NCBI GenBank assembly: GCA_965215025.1
Contig: CBDCCV010000002.1
Coordinates: 1,674,001-1,738,000, forward strand
Direction of reading: 5' to 3'
From: CBDCCV01 sp965215025
GTDB taxonomy: Bacteria; Bacteroidota; Rhodothermia; Rhodothermales; Salinibacteraceae
Length of the DNA: 64,000 nt
The translations under genes were made by a program, and so were the position numbers. The notes under the pieces were generated by a model. That model saw only the letters and a program-made list of their open reading frames with translations. It ran no database searches and was not told the DNA's origin. The first letter of the stretch is position 1. Every line of letters starts with the position of its first letter. Shown in pieces: positions 15,460 through 24,184 of this stretch.

Positions 15460-16761
15460 CTAAAAGAAGTAGAAGACGGAGACGATGCCGCGGATATTCG
15501 TCACCGGATCGTCGTCATCCGTGGAGTTAGGCGTGAGGTCGTCGTCGAGGCTGCTTGTGTAAAGCGCCGTTGTGGCCTCGATCTCCAGCCCAAAACGCAC
15601 CGGCCCGGCGTTGTGGACGAGCCGAGGCGCCAATCGCCACAGGTACTCGATGCTGCTCCCGCCGCTGATTATGCCTGTCTCCTCCGACACAGTCGCCGAA
15701 AGCGCGCGCGTGTTCGTCGGTACAGCGTCGGGGAGGTCGTCGTCGTCGGTGTCCACCGTGGGGAGGTTGCTCAAGATGTCGTCGCCCACGCCCGTCTGCC
15801 GCATGTAGCCGCCGAAGAGGCCCACCGATACTGGCGCTCCCGTGGTTGAAACATCTACCCAACCGGAAGTAAGCTGCGTTGGGTAGAACTCCCCATCCTG
15901 CGTCGTCACGAAGCCGCCGAGCATGAGGTGGTCGGCCAGGTCGTTGCCGAAGGTGCCCTTTGCGGCGAGCGTGACGCGCTCCGTGGCGAGCTTGCCGTAC
16001 GCCTGCACGGCCCCCGCGCGGAAGCGGTCGCTCGTCAGTTCCGGCCTGATCCACTTCACGTAGGCCCCGCCGCCAACGAGGTTGCCGCCCGTCTGGTAGC
16101 GCACGTGCAGGTGCGCGGCCGGCAGGCCCGCCTGCTGCTGGAGCTTGTTGCCGCCGATCTCCTGGAACGCATCGCGCTGCTGCGCCAAGGCGCCAATGAC
16201 GCGCAGGTTGCCCGGCTTGAGCGTGAGGCGCACCATCGGCTGGCGGGCGAACGGGTTGAAGGGCGTCCCGGCCTGCGTGTTCACCGTCGGCGGGAAGACG
16301 GGGATGGTGAACAAGGGCGACCACTCCTGCCCGAAGAGCACCTCGTGCGTACCCCAGTCCAGGTTCACGAACGCGCGCCGCAGCCGGAACGTGCTCGTGT
16401 TCTCGTTCGAGGCGCCGAAGAAGTCCGCCTCGATGCGCGCCTCGGCCTCGGCGCCCAAGACCTGCGGCCCGGCGGCCACGAAGCCCAGGCGCGAGAAGAA
16501 AGTGAAGAAGCCGAGATTGTCCGTCTCGTTCGCCTCGGAGTCCGGCAGCGGGTAGAGGTTGAACTCGCCCTCGCGCACGTTCGCTACCTGACGCGAGTCG
16601 TAGATGTACTCGCTCTTGACGAAGCCGTAGAAGCTAAGCTGAGGCCCCTCATCGTCCTGCGCATAAGCCGTCGGCAGCGCGGCGCCGAGCGCTTGCGCTA
16701 AAAACGCCGCCGCCAAGAAACAGGCGAGCCGGCGCGCGGCTATAAAGGAAGAGTTGTGCAT
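15460..16761 (-). CDS. Outer-membrane porin-like protein
   Basis: A 433-residue protein with a signal peptide (cleavage likely after AYA at residue 34 or nearby). The sequence then alternates polar and hydrophobic residues as in a beta-barrel and ends in the aromatic-rich VFYFF, whose C-terminal Phe is the usual recognition signal for outer-membrane assembly. It begins with QLSFYGFVKSEYIYDSRQ, as in DcaP-like trimeric porins and phosphate-type porins. Lying between acs and the acetate-type symporter, it may be the outer-membrane entry route for small carboxylates. The barrel call is firm; substrate is inferred. Confidence 0.8.
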   Translation of the reverse strand: MHNSSFIAARRLACFLAAAFLAQALGAALPTAYAQDDEGPQLSFYGFVKSEYIYDSRQVANVREGEFNLYPLPDSEANETDNLGFFTFFSRLGFVAAGPQVLGAEAEARIEADFFGASNENTSTFRLRRAFVNLDWGTHEVLFGQEWSPLFTIPVFPPTVNTQAGTPFNPFARQPMVRLTLKPGNLRVIGALAQQRDAFQEIGGNKLQQQAGLPAAHLHVRYQTGGNLVGGGAYVKWIRPELTSDRFRAGAVQAYGKLATERVTLAAKGTFGNDLADHLMLGGFVTTQDGEFYPTQLTSGWVDVSTTGAPVSVGLFGGYMRQTGVGDDILSNLPTVDTDDDDLPDAVPTNTRALSATVSEETGIISGGSSIEYLWRLAPRLVHNAGPVRFGLEIEATTALYTSSLDDDLTPNSTDDDDPVTNIRGIVSVFYFF

Positions 16762-16892
16762 GGATTCCCTCCGCTTTGGTCGGTAGATGGAGCGTGCATG
16801 ACGAGGAGAGCGCCTGGCCTGCTGGTTCCAATAGCAAAGGCCGGGCGTTCTTTTTTCTGTCTGGCTGTCTTTTAGGAGGCGGGTCTCACGGC

Positions 16893-16917
16893 AGAGACGC
16901 CTCGGCGAGGCGTCTCT
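16893..16917. repeat. Short palindrome between acs and the porin gene
   Basis: Arms AGAGACGCC and GGCGTCTCT with a 7-bp centre. It has the same size and position as the family I repeats but a different core sequence. The 180-bp gap 16762-16941 holds nothing else recognised. As a hairpin it could attenuate or end acs transcription, but no T tract follows on the minus strand. Confidence 0.65.
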
Positions 16918-16941
16918 ACGGCAGGCCGCGCGATTGCCGCG

Positions 16942-18924
16942 TCACTTGTTCTGCCGGTTCTCGATGAGGTTGTCCACCACGCCAGGATCAGCTAAGGTGG
17001 AGGTGTCGCCTAAGTCGTCAAAGTCGTTCGCGGCGATCTTACGCAGGATGCGGCGCATGATCTTCGAGGAGCGCGTCTTCGGAAGGCCCGAGGCGAACTG
17101 GATAAAGTCCGGCGTGACGATGGGGCCGATCTCATTCCGCACATGCTGGATCAGCTCCTTTTGCAGCTCCTCGGACGACTCAGTGCCGGAGACGAGCGTG
17201 ACGTAGGCGTAGATGCCCTGTCCCTTAACCTCGTGCGGGAAGCCTACCACGGCGGCCTCGGCCACAGCCTCGTGCGAGACGAGCGCGCTCTCCACCTCGG
17301 CCGTCCCCACGCGGTGGCCGCTCACGTTTAAGACGTCGTCCACGCGCCCGGTAATCCAGTAGTAGCCGTCCTTGTCACGTCGGCAGCCGTCCCCGGCGAA
17401 GTAGCGCCCCTCGAACTGCGAGAAGTACGTCTCCACGAAGCGCTCGTGGTTTTGGTAGACCGTGCGCATCTGGCTCGGCCACGAGTCCTTGATCAGGAGC
17501 AGCCCCTGCGCGGCGCCCTCCTGCACGCTCCCCTCCTCGCTCACGACCTCCGGCTGAATCCCGAAAAAAGGCAGCCCCGCCGAGCCGGGCTTCTGCGGCG
17601 CCGCGCCGGGGAGCGTGGCGATCATGATGCCGCCCGTCTCCGTTTGCCACCACGTGTCCACAATCGGGCAGCGCTCCTCGCCCACCTTCTGGTAGTACCA
17701 GCGCCAGGCCTCCGGGTTGATCGGCTCGCCCACGGTGCCGAGGATGCGCAGGCTCGAGCGGTCCGTCTTCTCCACGTACGAGTCGCCCTCTTTCATCAGG
17801 GCGCGGATGGCCGTGGGCGCCGTGTAGAAGATGGTCACGCCATGGCGGTCCACCACGTCCCAGAGGCGCGAGGCGTCCGGGTACGTGGGCGTCCCCTCGA
17901 AGAAGACCTGCGTGCAGCCGTTCACGAGCGGGCCAAAGACGATGTACGAGTGGCCGGTGATCCAGCCCACGTCCGCCGTGCACCAGTAGACGTCGTCCTC
18001 GTGGAGGTCGAAGACGTACTCGTGCGTCATGGAGGTGTAGACGAGGTACCCCGCCGTGGTGTGCAAGACGCCCTTCGGCTTGCCCGTCGAGCCGGAGGTG
18101 TAGAGGATAAAGAGCGGGTCCTCGGCCTGCATCTCGACGGCCTCGCACTCGGCGTCCACGTTTTCGAGTTCCTCGTGGTACCAGGCGTCGCGCCCCTGCG
18201 TCCAATCGACGCTTCCGCCCGTGTTTTTGACGACGAGCGCGTGCTCGACGCCGGGGCAGCGCTCCAAGGCCTTGTCCGCGTTCTTCTTCAAGGGGACGGT
18301 CTTCCCACCGCGCCGACCCTCGTCGGCGGTGATGAGGTAGGTCGAGTCGCAGTCGGTGATGCGGTCGGCCAAGGAGTCCGGGCTGAAGCCGGCGAAGACG
18401 ACGGAGTGCACCGCGCCGATGCGCGCGCAGGCGAGCATGGCGTAAGCGGCCTCCGGGATCATCGGGAGGTAGATGGTCACGCGGTCGCCTTTCTCGACGC
18501 CGTGGCGCTTGAGGATGTTGGCGAAGCGGCACACGCGCTCATGCAGCGCCCGGTAGGTGATGTGCTCGGCGTCCTCGTCGGGGTCGTCCGGCTCGAAGAT
18601 GAGCGCCGTCTGATCGCCTCGCGCCTCCAGGTGGCGGTCGATGCAGTTGTAGGCGGCGTTCGTGGTGCCGCCCTCGTACCAGGCGATGTGAAGGTCATCG
18701 GAGGCGAAGGAGACGTCCTTGACCGTGTCGAAGTCCTGGAACCAGTCGATGCGGCCGGCCTCGTCGCGCCAGAAGCCTTCGTTGTCCTCGATGGAGCGGC
18801 GGTACATCTCGTCGTACGCCTCTTTCGAGGCGACGTGCGCGCCTTTGCGCATCGCGTCGGGCGGGTCGAAGCGCTCCTCTTTGCCGGAGTACGCCGCGGT
18901 GAGTTGATCGGCTTGGTTGGCCAT
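16942..18924 (-). CDS. acs: Acetyl-CoA synthetase (acetate--CoA ligase)
   Basis: A 660-residue AMP-forming enzyme that converts acetate, ATP and CoA to acetyl-CoA. The P-loop-like YTSGSTGKPKG is near residue 273. The WWQTETGG motif is near 423 and GRVDDVLNVSGHR near 533. The C-terminal catalytic lysine is Lys621 in KTRSSKIMRR. In most Acs proteins this reads RSGK; here Gly is Ser620, next to the lysine that acetylation normally controls. The full length matches the family. It lies with a symporter, porin and symporter-kinase, defining an acetate-scavenging locus. A candidate promoter and operator lie at 19041-19087. Confidence 0.97.
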   Translation of the reverse strand: MANQADQLTAAYSGKEERFDPPDAMRKGAHVASKEAYDEMYRRSIEDNEGFWRDEAGRIDWFQDFDTVKDVSFASDDLHIAWYEGGTTNAAYNCIDRHLEARGDQTALIFEPDDPDEDAEHITYRALHERVCRFANILKRHGVEKGDRVTIYLPMIPEAAYAMLACARIGAVHSVVFAGFSPDSLADRITDCDSTYLITADEGRRGGKTVPLKKNADKALERCPGVEHALVVKNTGGSVDWTQGRDAWYHEELENVDAECEAVEMQAEDPLFILYTSGSTGKPKGVLHTTAGYLVYTSMTHEYVFDLHEDDVYWCTADVGWITGHSYIVFGPLVNGCTQVFFEGTPTYPDASRLWDVVDRHGVTIFYTAPTAIRALMKEGDSYVEKTDRSSLRILGTVGEPINPEAWRWYYQKVGEERCPIVDTWWQTETGGIMIATLPGAAPQKPGSAGLPFFGIQPEVVSEEGSVQEGAAQGLLLIKDSWPSQMRTVYQNHERFVETYFSQFEGRYFAGDGCRRDKDGYYWITGRVDDVLNVSGHRVGTAEVESALVSHEAVAEAAVVGFPHEVKGQGIYAYVTLVSGTESSEELQKELIQHVRNEIGPIVTPDFIQFASGLPKTRSSKIMRRILRKIAANDFDDLGDTSTLADPGVVDNLIENRQNK

Positions 18925-19040
18925 GGGTCGTAGCGGGCTGGGTGACGTTTATTACTTTTGAGCAATGTAGTTGACGACATGACCAGGCTGGCATTGCTCT
19001 TAATTACGCTGTTACTGATGGGCGGGCTATTATATTACTG

Positions 19041-19087
19041 TTTCATAATACATTCATTAGACTATGAAATTGTGACGACCATGTCAA
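19041..19087 (-). promoter_or_regulatory. acs: Candidate acs promoter with overlapping inverted-repeat operator
   Basis: On the minus strand, TTGACA (19082-19087) is followed after 17 bp by TAGTCT (19059-19064). The inverted repeat TTTCATA (19041-19047) / TATGAAA (19063-19069) covers the -10 region. The segment is markedly AT-rich against a GC-rich background. The leader to acs would be about 130 nt. The dyad is a plausible site for a regulator responding to the nearby two-component system. Confidence 0.5.
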
Positions 19088-19195
19088 GAGTGGTAAAGGA
19101 CTAATTTTGCGCTTCAAGCAGCACTCCTGCTCGGCCTGGCTTCTCAGCGTTCTGAGCAGGTCCGCTTGGCGAATCGGCTCCGGCTCGCAGAAGTG

Positions 19196-20206
19196 TCAAG
19201 CCGTAGGCAGGAGCAGACGAATGGCCGCTTCGTCCTGCCCGGTGTGGGTCCAGGCCGCCCCGCCATGACGCTCGGCCACCTCGCGCAGCGTCGTGCGCGC
19301 GAGGGCATCACCGCCGAGGGGGAGCGGGTGCGCCGCCCATCGCGCCAGCCGCTGCGCGCTCACGGGCCGCCCGCGCCACGCCAGCTCCAAGACCGCCACC
19401 TGCCGGCGCGCGCGCAGCCGGCAGACCAGCGCCGGGCAGCGCACGGCGTTTTCGACGCGCTCAGCCAGGAAGCAGAGCGCCGGCACCAGCGAGGCGCGGT
19501 CCACCCGCACACCGACCGGCTCCAGCGGCGCATCGGCTTCTACCGGCACGCCGGCAGCCGGGGAGAGAGCGCGCCGGAGCACGCGCAAGAGCGCCTCGCC
19601 TGAAACAGACTGGAGCGGCCGGTCGGTTTTGGCCTGGCGGCTGTAGGCGCTGAGCGTGCGCTCCAGGTGCGCGCTCAGCGCCTGCGACTGCTCCAAGATG
19701 ATTTCTTTGAACTGCGCGGCCACGGCCTCGTCCATTGCCGGGTACGCCATCATCGTCTCGATGGCCGCGCGCACGCTCCCGAGCGGCTCGCGCATGGCCT
19801 CGGTCAGCTCGCGCAGCAGGCGGTCCGGCGCGCCGTCCGGAGCATCGGCCGATGGGCGGCGGAGGACGACGAGCACCTCGTCGCGTCCGTGGAGCGGGCG
19901 CACGGAGGCCAGAAGTGGCGTCCCGCCAGCTTTTTCTACGCTGAACGTTGCCGGCGTGGGATGCTCGCCTGTGCTCTCCACGGGCGTGGGATGCTCGGCC
20001 CTCGTGCGCAGCCCCGCCGCGCGCGCGGAGGCGGCCACGTCCTCCTCGGCGGCTCCGGCCTCAGCAAGGAGCCGCACGGCCTCGGCGTTGCGGGCCAGGA
20101 CGCGCCCCGACGGCGCGCACAGCAGCACGGCCTCGGAGAGGGCGGCCACAAGCGCCGCAGCGAAGGCCTGGAGGTCGTCCGTCGTCATTCGTCCGTCGTC
20201 TTCCAT
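19196..20206 (-). CDS. PAS-type sensor protein with histidine-kinase-like region lacking the H-box histidine
   Basis: A 336-residue cytoplasmic protein. Residues 8-120 look like a PAS sensor domain. Residues 125-200 resemble the two-helix dimerisation region of histidine kinases, but the phosphoacceptor block reads LTEAMREPLGSVRA, with Glu where SHELRTPL has His. The C-terminal ATPase region lacks clear DxGxG and GxGLGL boxes, and ends near RTTLREVAERHGG. It is probably a signalling pseudokinase. Its ATG at 20206 abuts the response-regulator stop (20208-20210), so the two are translationally close. ATG 20188 is an alternative start. Confidence 0.65.
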   Translation of the reverse strand: MEDDGRMTTDDLQAFAAALVAALSEAVLLCAPSGRVLARNAEAVRLLAEAGAAEEDVAASARAAGLRTRAEHPTPVESTGEHPTPATFSVEKAGGTPLLASVRPLHGRDEVLVVLRRPSADAPDGAPDRLLRELTEAMREPLGSVRAAIETMMAYPAMDEAVAAQFKEIILEQSQALSAHLERTLSAYSRQAKTDRPLQSVSGEALLRVLRRALSPAAGVPVEADAPLEPVGVRVDRASLVPALCFLAERVENAVRCPALVCRLRARRQVAVLELAWRGRPVSAQRLARWAAHPLPLGGDALARTTLREVAERHGGAAWTHTGQDEAAIRLLLPTA

Positions 20207-20207
20207 C

Positions 20208-20579
20208 TTACTGAAGCAGCGCCTGCACGGTGCGGACGACGTCCTGGATAGCGAAAGGCTTGGTGATGTAGTCGTCGGCGCCGAGGGCGAGGCCTTTGGC
20301 GACGTCGGCGTCGCGCCCGCGGGCGGTGACGATAACGACCTTCGTGGCGCTCCACTCCCGGCGCGCGCGGATGCGCCGGCACACGTCGAAGCCGTCCACC
20401 GAGGGCAGCATCAGGTCCAGGAGCACGAGGTCGGGCGGCGCCTCGGCGATGGCGTCGAGCGCGGCGGCGCCGTCTTCGATCACGCGCACGGCGTGGCCCT
20501 GCTGCTTCATCAGGAACTCCAGCGAGAGCGCGATGCTCGGCTCGTCGTCGATGACGTAGACCGTTTTAGCGTTTTCCAT
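20208..20579 (-). CDS. Single-domain response regulator (REC only)
   Basis: A 123-residue CheY-like receiver without an output domain. The acidic pocket is DD at 11-12, the phosphoacceptor Asp55 lies in LVLLDLMLP, Thr85 in VIVTAR, and Lys107 in DDYITKPF, all canonical. It lies between the symporter-kinase gene (20698-23508) and the pseudokinase gene (19196-20206), and is the natural phosphate acceptor for that kinase. Having no DNA-binding domain, it must act through protein contact, perhaps with the pseudokinase. Confidence 0.93.
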   Translation of the reverse strand: MENAKTVYVIDDEPSIALSLEFLMKQQGHAVRVIEDGAAALDAIAEAPPDLVLLDLMLPSVDGFDVCRRIRARREWSATKVVIVTARGRDADVAKGLALGADDYITKPFAIQDVVRTVQALLQ

Positions 20580-20640
20580 CGGTGGCGGCTGCGGGTTCGA
20601 GGGGAGCGCAGAAGCAGTCTACGAAGTTGAGTATGTGCTC

Positions 20641-20731
20641 AAATTCCCCCTTCCGTAGGGGGATCAAGGGGGATGTTAGGACAGGCACATGACCTCTTCA
20701 CATCCCCCCGGCCCCCTTCAGGGGAGTTTTT
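20641..20731. repeat. Family II inverted repeat, overlapping the 3' end of the sensor-kinase gene
   Basis: The left part has TTCCCCCTT, GGGGGATCAAGGGGGATGT; the right part has ACATCCCCCCGGCCCCCTT. The whole forms a long imperfect hairpin. A close relative lies at 58941-59031. The last ten or so codons and the stop of the kinase gene fall inside the right arm. Confidence 0.82.
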
Positions 20732-23508
20732 TCTTCATATGACGGTTCCTCGGAAGAAGAAGCGCGCAGGCGCGGGAGCGCGACGGCGAAGGTGGCGCCC
20801 TGGCCGGGCGTGCTTTCTACGCGCACGCGCCCGCCATGGTGCGCCGTGATCCGCTGCACGATGGTCAGGCCGAGGCCGCTGCCGCTCGTGCGCCGCGCGG
20901 CGGCCGCTTTTTTCTCTTTCGACTGGCGGAACTTCTCGAAGATCACGGCCTGCTCGGCCGGGTCGATGCCGGCGCCGTTGTCCGTTACGCTCAGGTGCAC
21001 GGCTTCCGCGTCGGCGCGGAGGCGCACGCTTACGCGGCCGTCGTCGGCGTCGCAGAACTTGACGGCGTTGGAGAGCAGGTTCTGCGCCACCTGCACGAGG
21101 TCGTCGTGGCGGCCCAGCACGCGCGCCGCCGCCGCTGCGGGCGAGCCGTCCGGGGGCAGGTCGAGCGTGAGGCGCACGGCCTCGGCCTCGATGTGCTGGC
21201 TCATGGCCTCGGCGGCCTCGCGCACGGCGGCGGCCACGTCCACGGGCGCGAAGGAGGCGGCGCTTTCGGCGGGCGCGCTCTCGGCCTTTTGCAGCGTAAG
21301 GACCTGGTTGATGAGCCGCGTCAGCCGCTCGCTCTCTTTGATGACGAGGGCCAAGAACTCCTGCCGCTGCGCCGTCCCCAGGCCGGGCGTGTCGTGCATG
21401 ATCTCGGCAAAGGCGCGGATGGAGGTCAGCGGCGTGCGCAGCTCGTGCGTCACCGTGGCGATGAACTCGTCCTTCAGCTCGTCCAGCTCCTGGAGGCGCG
21501 CGTTGGCCTCGGTCAGCTCGCGCGTGGCGCGGCGCAGCCGGGCGGACTGGCTCTCGAGCTTACGGCTGTACGCGATGGTCTGCTGCGCCTCGTCTAAGAT
21601 GTCCATGACCTCGCCCAGGCGCAGCGGCTCCTCGCTCACGACGGAGGCGACCATCACGCGCGCCGAGGCCGAGCCGATGGCGCCGGCGAGCATCTTCTCG
21701 GCGTGGTGGACGAAGTCGGCATCGGCGGTGAGGGCGCCGGGGTCCCAGGGCAGGTCGCGGCTGCGGGCGTAGGCTTGCAGGGCGGCGTCGGCGGTGCGGC
21801 GGCCCAGGAAGCGGCGCAGGAGCTGCTGCAAGTCGGCCACGGCGGCGGTGCCGCGCCACACCGACTCGGCCACGGAGCCGGAGTATTTGAACACGTCCAC
21901 GAACGTGCGCGCCTGGCTGAGTTCGATCACGCTCTGCCGCGTAAAAAGCGAGACGCCGCCGTAGAGCGCCGCGTTGACCAGGAGGCTCCAAAAGAGCGCG
22001 TGCGGCACCGGGCTGATCCCCTCCAGCCCGAAGAGCGCGTACGGCTTGAAGAGGGCCAAGCCCCACGGCCCGCCATCTATGAAGCTCTGCGGAAGCACGC
22101 CCGCCTCGACGAGCGAGGGCAAGGGCAGCGTGTAGCCCCACACCAAAAAGCCGCCCACGAGGCCGCAGAGCGCCCCGGCGTGCGTGCCGCGCTTCCAGAA
22201 AATCCCGCCCAGGATGGCCGGCCCAAACTGCGCCACGGCCGCGAACGAGATCAGCCCGATGGAGACGAGCGAGTACGACCCGCCGATGAGCCGGAAGTAG
22301 ACGTAGCCCAAGAGCAAGACGCCCACGATGCTCCCGCGCCGGATGCCCAAGAGCAGCCCGCGAAGCTGGCGCCGCTCGGAGAGGCGCAGCCAGCGCACGC
22401 GCAGCAAAGCCGGCATCACCAGGTCGTTGCAGATCATCGTCGAGAGCGCCGTCGTCGCCACGATCACCATGCTCGTAGCCGCCGAGAGGCCGCCGACGAA
22501 GGCGAAGAGCGCCAGCGCGCGTTGCCCGCCCGCCATCGGCAGGCTCAGCACGAACGTGTCGGCGTTGACCTCTCCTGAGAACGTAAGCAGCCCGGCCAGC
22601 GCGATGGGCAGCACGAAAACGTTGATCGCCAGGAGGTAGAGCGGGAAGAGCCACATGGCCTTGCTGATGTGCCCTTCGTCCACGTTCTCCACCACGGCCA
22701 CCTGAAACTGCCGGGGCAGGAAGAGGATGGCGAGCATCGAGAGAAAAGAGAGCGCGAACCACTCGCCGTAGACGCTCGGCCCCTCCGGCATCCGGAGCAG
22801 CGCCTCGATGGCGGGGCGGCGGCGCGCCTCGGCAAAGAGATCGCCCAGCCCGTCGAAGAGGCCGTACGTCACGTACAGCCCCACGGCCACGAACGCGACG
22901 AGCTTGACGACCGACTCGAACGCCACGGCGGCGACGATGCCCTCGTGGCGCTCGGTCACGTCGAGGTGGCGCGTGCCGAAGAGGATGGTAAAGAGCGCGA
23001 GCGCCAGGGCCACGTAGAACGCCGTATCGGCCAAGAAGGGCGCGTGCGGAAGGGCCTCAGGCGCCCCGCTCAAGACGGCGTACCCGGCCGACGCCGCCTT
23101 GAGCTGCAAGGCGATGTACGGCACGATGCCCAAAACGGCGATGGTCGTTACCAGCGCGGCCAGCGCCTGGCTCTTGCCGTAGCGCGAGGCCACGAAGTCG
23201 GCTATCGAGGTGAGGCGGTGGTACTTGGAGATGCGCACGATCTTGCGCAGGACCAGCCACCAGAGCGCGGCCATGAGCGTCGGCCCAAGGTAGATGGGCA
23301 GGAAGCCGTAGCCGCTCTGCGCCGCGCGCCCCACGCTCCCGAAGAACGTCCAGCCCGTGCAGTACACCGCCAAGGAGAGCGCGTAGACGTACGGACTGCT
23401 GATGAGGGAGCGGCCGGCGTCGGCGCGCTCGCCGGCGTAGTAGGCCAGCGCAAAGAGCAGCCCCAGGTAGCCGAAGGCGATGAGCAGGATGAGCGGTCCA
23501 GGCAGCAT
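20698..23508 (-). CDS. Sodium:solute-symporter-domain histidine kinase (CbrA/CrbS-like)
   Basis: A 936-residue membrane sensor. Residues 1 to about 510 form a 13-helix SSS transporter domain, followed by a linker (510-660) and a kinase core. The H-box is THELRTPL with His688; N-box NLLSNAVKF lies near 810-818, DNGAGI at 843-848 and GSGLGL at 876-881, so the kinase looks active. This matches the CbrA/CrbS group. CrbS with CrbR controls acs in Vibrio and Pseudomonas, and the acs gene is three genes downstream here. The last ten residues (KTPLKGAGGM) are encoded by a family II repeat and are probably not functional. Confidence 0.93.
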   Translation of the reverse strand: MLPGPLILLIAFGYLGLLFALAYYAGERADAGRSLISSPYVYALSLAVYCTGWTFFGSVGRAAQSGYGFLPIYLGPTLMAALWWLVLRKIVRISKYHRLTSIADFVASRYGKSQALAALVTTIAVLGIVPYIALQLKAASAGYAVLSGAPEALPHAPFLADTAFYVALALALFTILFGTRHLDVTERHEGIVAAVAFESVVKLVAFVAVGLYVTYGLFDGLGDLFAEARRRPAIEALLRMPEGPSVYGEWFALSFLSMLAILFLPRQFQVAVVENVDEGHISKAMWLFPLYLLAINVFVLPIALAGLLTFSGEVNADTFVLSLPMAGGQRALALFAFVGGLSAATSMVIVATTALSTMICNDLVMPALLRVRWLRLSERRQLRGLLLGIRRGSIVGVLLLGYVYFRLIGGSYSLVSIGLISFAAVAQFGPAILGGIFWKRGTHAGALCGLVGGFLVWGYTLPLPSLVEAGVLPQSFIDGGPWGLALFKPYALFGLEGISPVPHALFWSLLVNAALYGGVSLFTRQSVIELSQARTFVDVFKYSGSVAESVWRGTAAVADLQQLLRRFLGRRTADAALQAYARSRDLPWDPGALTADADFVHHAEKMLAGAIGSASARVMVASVVSEEPLRLGEVMDILDEAQQTIAYSRKLESQSARLRRATRELTEANARLQELDELKDEFIATVTHELRTPLTSIRAFAEIMHDTPGLGTAQRQEFLALVIKESERLTRLINQVLTLQKAESAPAESAASFAPVDVAAAVREAAEAMSQHIEAEAVRLTLDLPPDGSPAAAAARVLGRHDDLVQVAQNLLSNAVKFCDADDGRVSVRLRADAEAVHLSVTDNGAGIDPAEQAVIFEKFRQSKEKKAAAARRTSGSGLGLTIVQRITAHHGGRVRVESTPGQGATFAVALPRLRASSSEEPSYEEKTPLKGAGGM

Positions 23509-23519
23509 GGCAAAAACGC

Positions 23520-23771
23520 CTACCTCCGAGGCCGATGCGTTTCTTCCTCAGCCGAGCGCCCCACCGTCGCCGAGGCGTCTGCGGACGCCCGCGCCGCCGA
23601 CCGCGCCAGAACCGCCATGCCTACGATAAACGCCGCCCACGCGCTCAGGAGATAGGCGAAGAGCAGTGGCAGCCCCAGCACCGTCCCCTCCCGGCTGAAG
23701 AGCGAGAGCACCGGGTAGTTGAACAGCACCACCCCCAGCAGAAAAAGCGCGACGAGGCGTTGGCTTCGCAT
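23520..23771 (-). CDS. Small membrane protein upstream of the symporter-kinase gene
   Basis: An 83-residue protein with two membrane segments (about residues 6-26 and 32-58) and a basic, Ser/Ala-rich tail. ATG 23771 is chosen because upstream codons in this frame overlap the purine-rich hairpin and the ArsR gene. The stop is 11 bp before the kinase start, so they are surely co-transcribed. A small gene also precedes cbrA in Pseudomonas (cbrX); whether the two are related cannot be judged here. It might be a subunit of the SSS domain. Confidence 0.72.
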   Translation of the reverse strand: MRSQRLVALFLLGVVLFNYPVLSLFSREGTVLGLPLLFAYLLSAWAAFIVGMAVLARSAARASADASATVGRSAEEETHRPRR

Positions 23772-23792
23772 GACGGCGCGGGGGTTGGATCG

Positions 23793-23880
23793 GTTTGGAA
23801 ACGAGGCGCCAAGGAGACAAAGAGACGACGAGGAAAGCGAACGCTTCGACTCGTCCTCTCCTCGTCTCGTCGTTTCCCAG
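23793..23880. repeat. Purine-rich inverted repeat (hairpin) between the ArsR gene and the small membrane gene
   Basis: The left half is purine-rich (GAAACGAGG, GGAGACAAAGAGACGACGAGG). The right half is its imperfect complement (CCTCTCCTCGTCTCGTCG, TTTCC). It would form a hairpin of about 35 bp per arm just after the ArsR stop. Confidence 0.7.
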
Positions 23881-23884
23881 GCGT

Positions 23885-24184
23885 CTACTCGCGCAGGCTG
23901 TTGGCCAGGAGCAGGCAGATGCCTTGCAGGCTCGGCTCGTCCACGGCGTAGATGGCGCTCACGCCTTCCTTGCGGCGGCGCACGAGGCCCTCGCGCATCA
24001 AAACGCCCAGGTGCTTGCTCACGTTGGCCTGCCGCTGCGCCGTGGCGTCCACCAGCTCCTGCACGCTGAGTTCGCCGTAGCGCGCCAGCGTGTTCAAGAG
24101 CGCCAGGCGCACCGGATCGCCGATCACCTTGAGCCGGCGCGCGGCGCGGTCTACGAGCGCCTCGGGAAGCAGCGGCGGGTTCAT
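23885..24184 (-). CDS. ArsR-family winged-helix transcriptional regulator
   Basis: A 99-residue protein with the ArsR/SmtB fold: RLKVIGDPVRLALLNTLA (residues 17-34), then ELSVQELVDATAQRQANVSKHLGVL as the recognition helix region, then the wing LVRRRKEGVSAIYAV. No cysteine cluster typical of metal sensors is visible apart from one Cys near residue 89, so it may sense something other than metal. It sits downstream of pabBC and upstream of the sensor-kinase operon, on the same strand. Its target is unknown. Confidence 0.92.
   Translation of the reverse strand: MNPPLLPEALVDRAARRLKVIGDPVRLALLNTLARYGELSVQELVDATAQRQANVSKHLGVLMREGLVRRRKEGVSAIYAVDEPSLQGICLLLANSLRE

Noticed and set aside
17446..18933. 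495-codon open frame opposite acs
   Set aside because: Antisense shadow; acs is full-length with all motifs.
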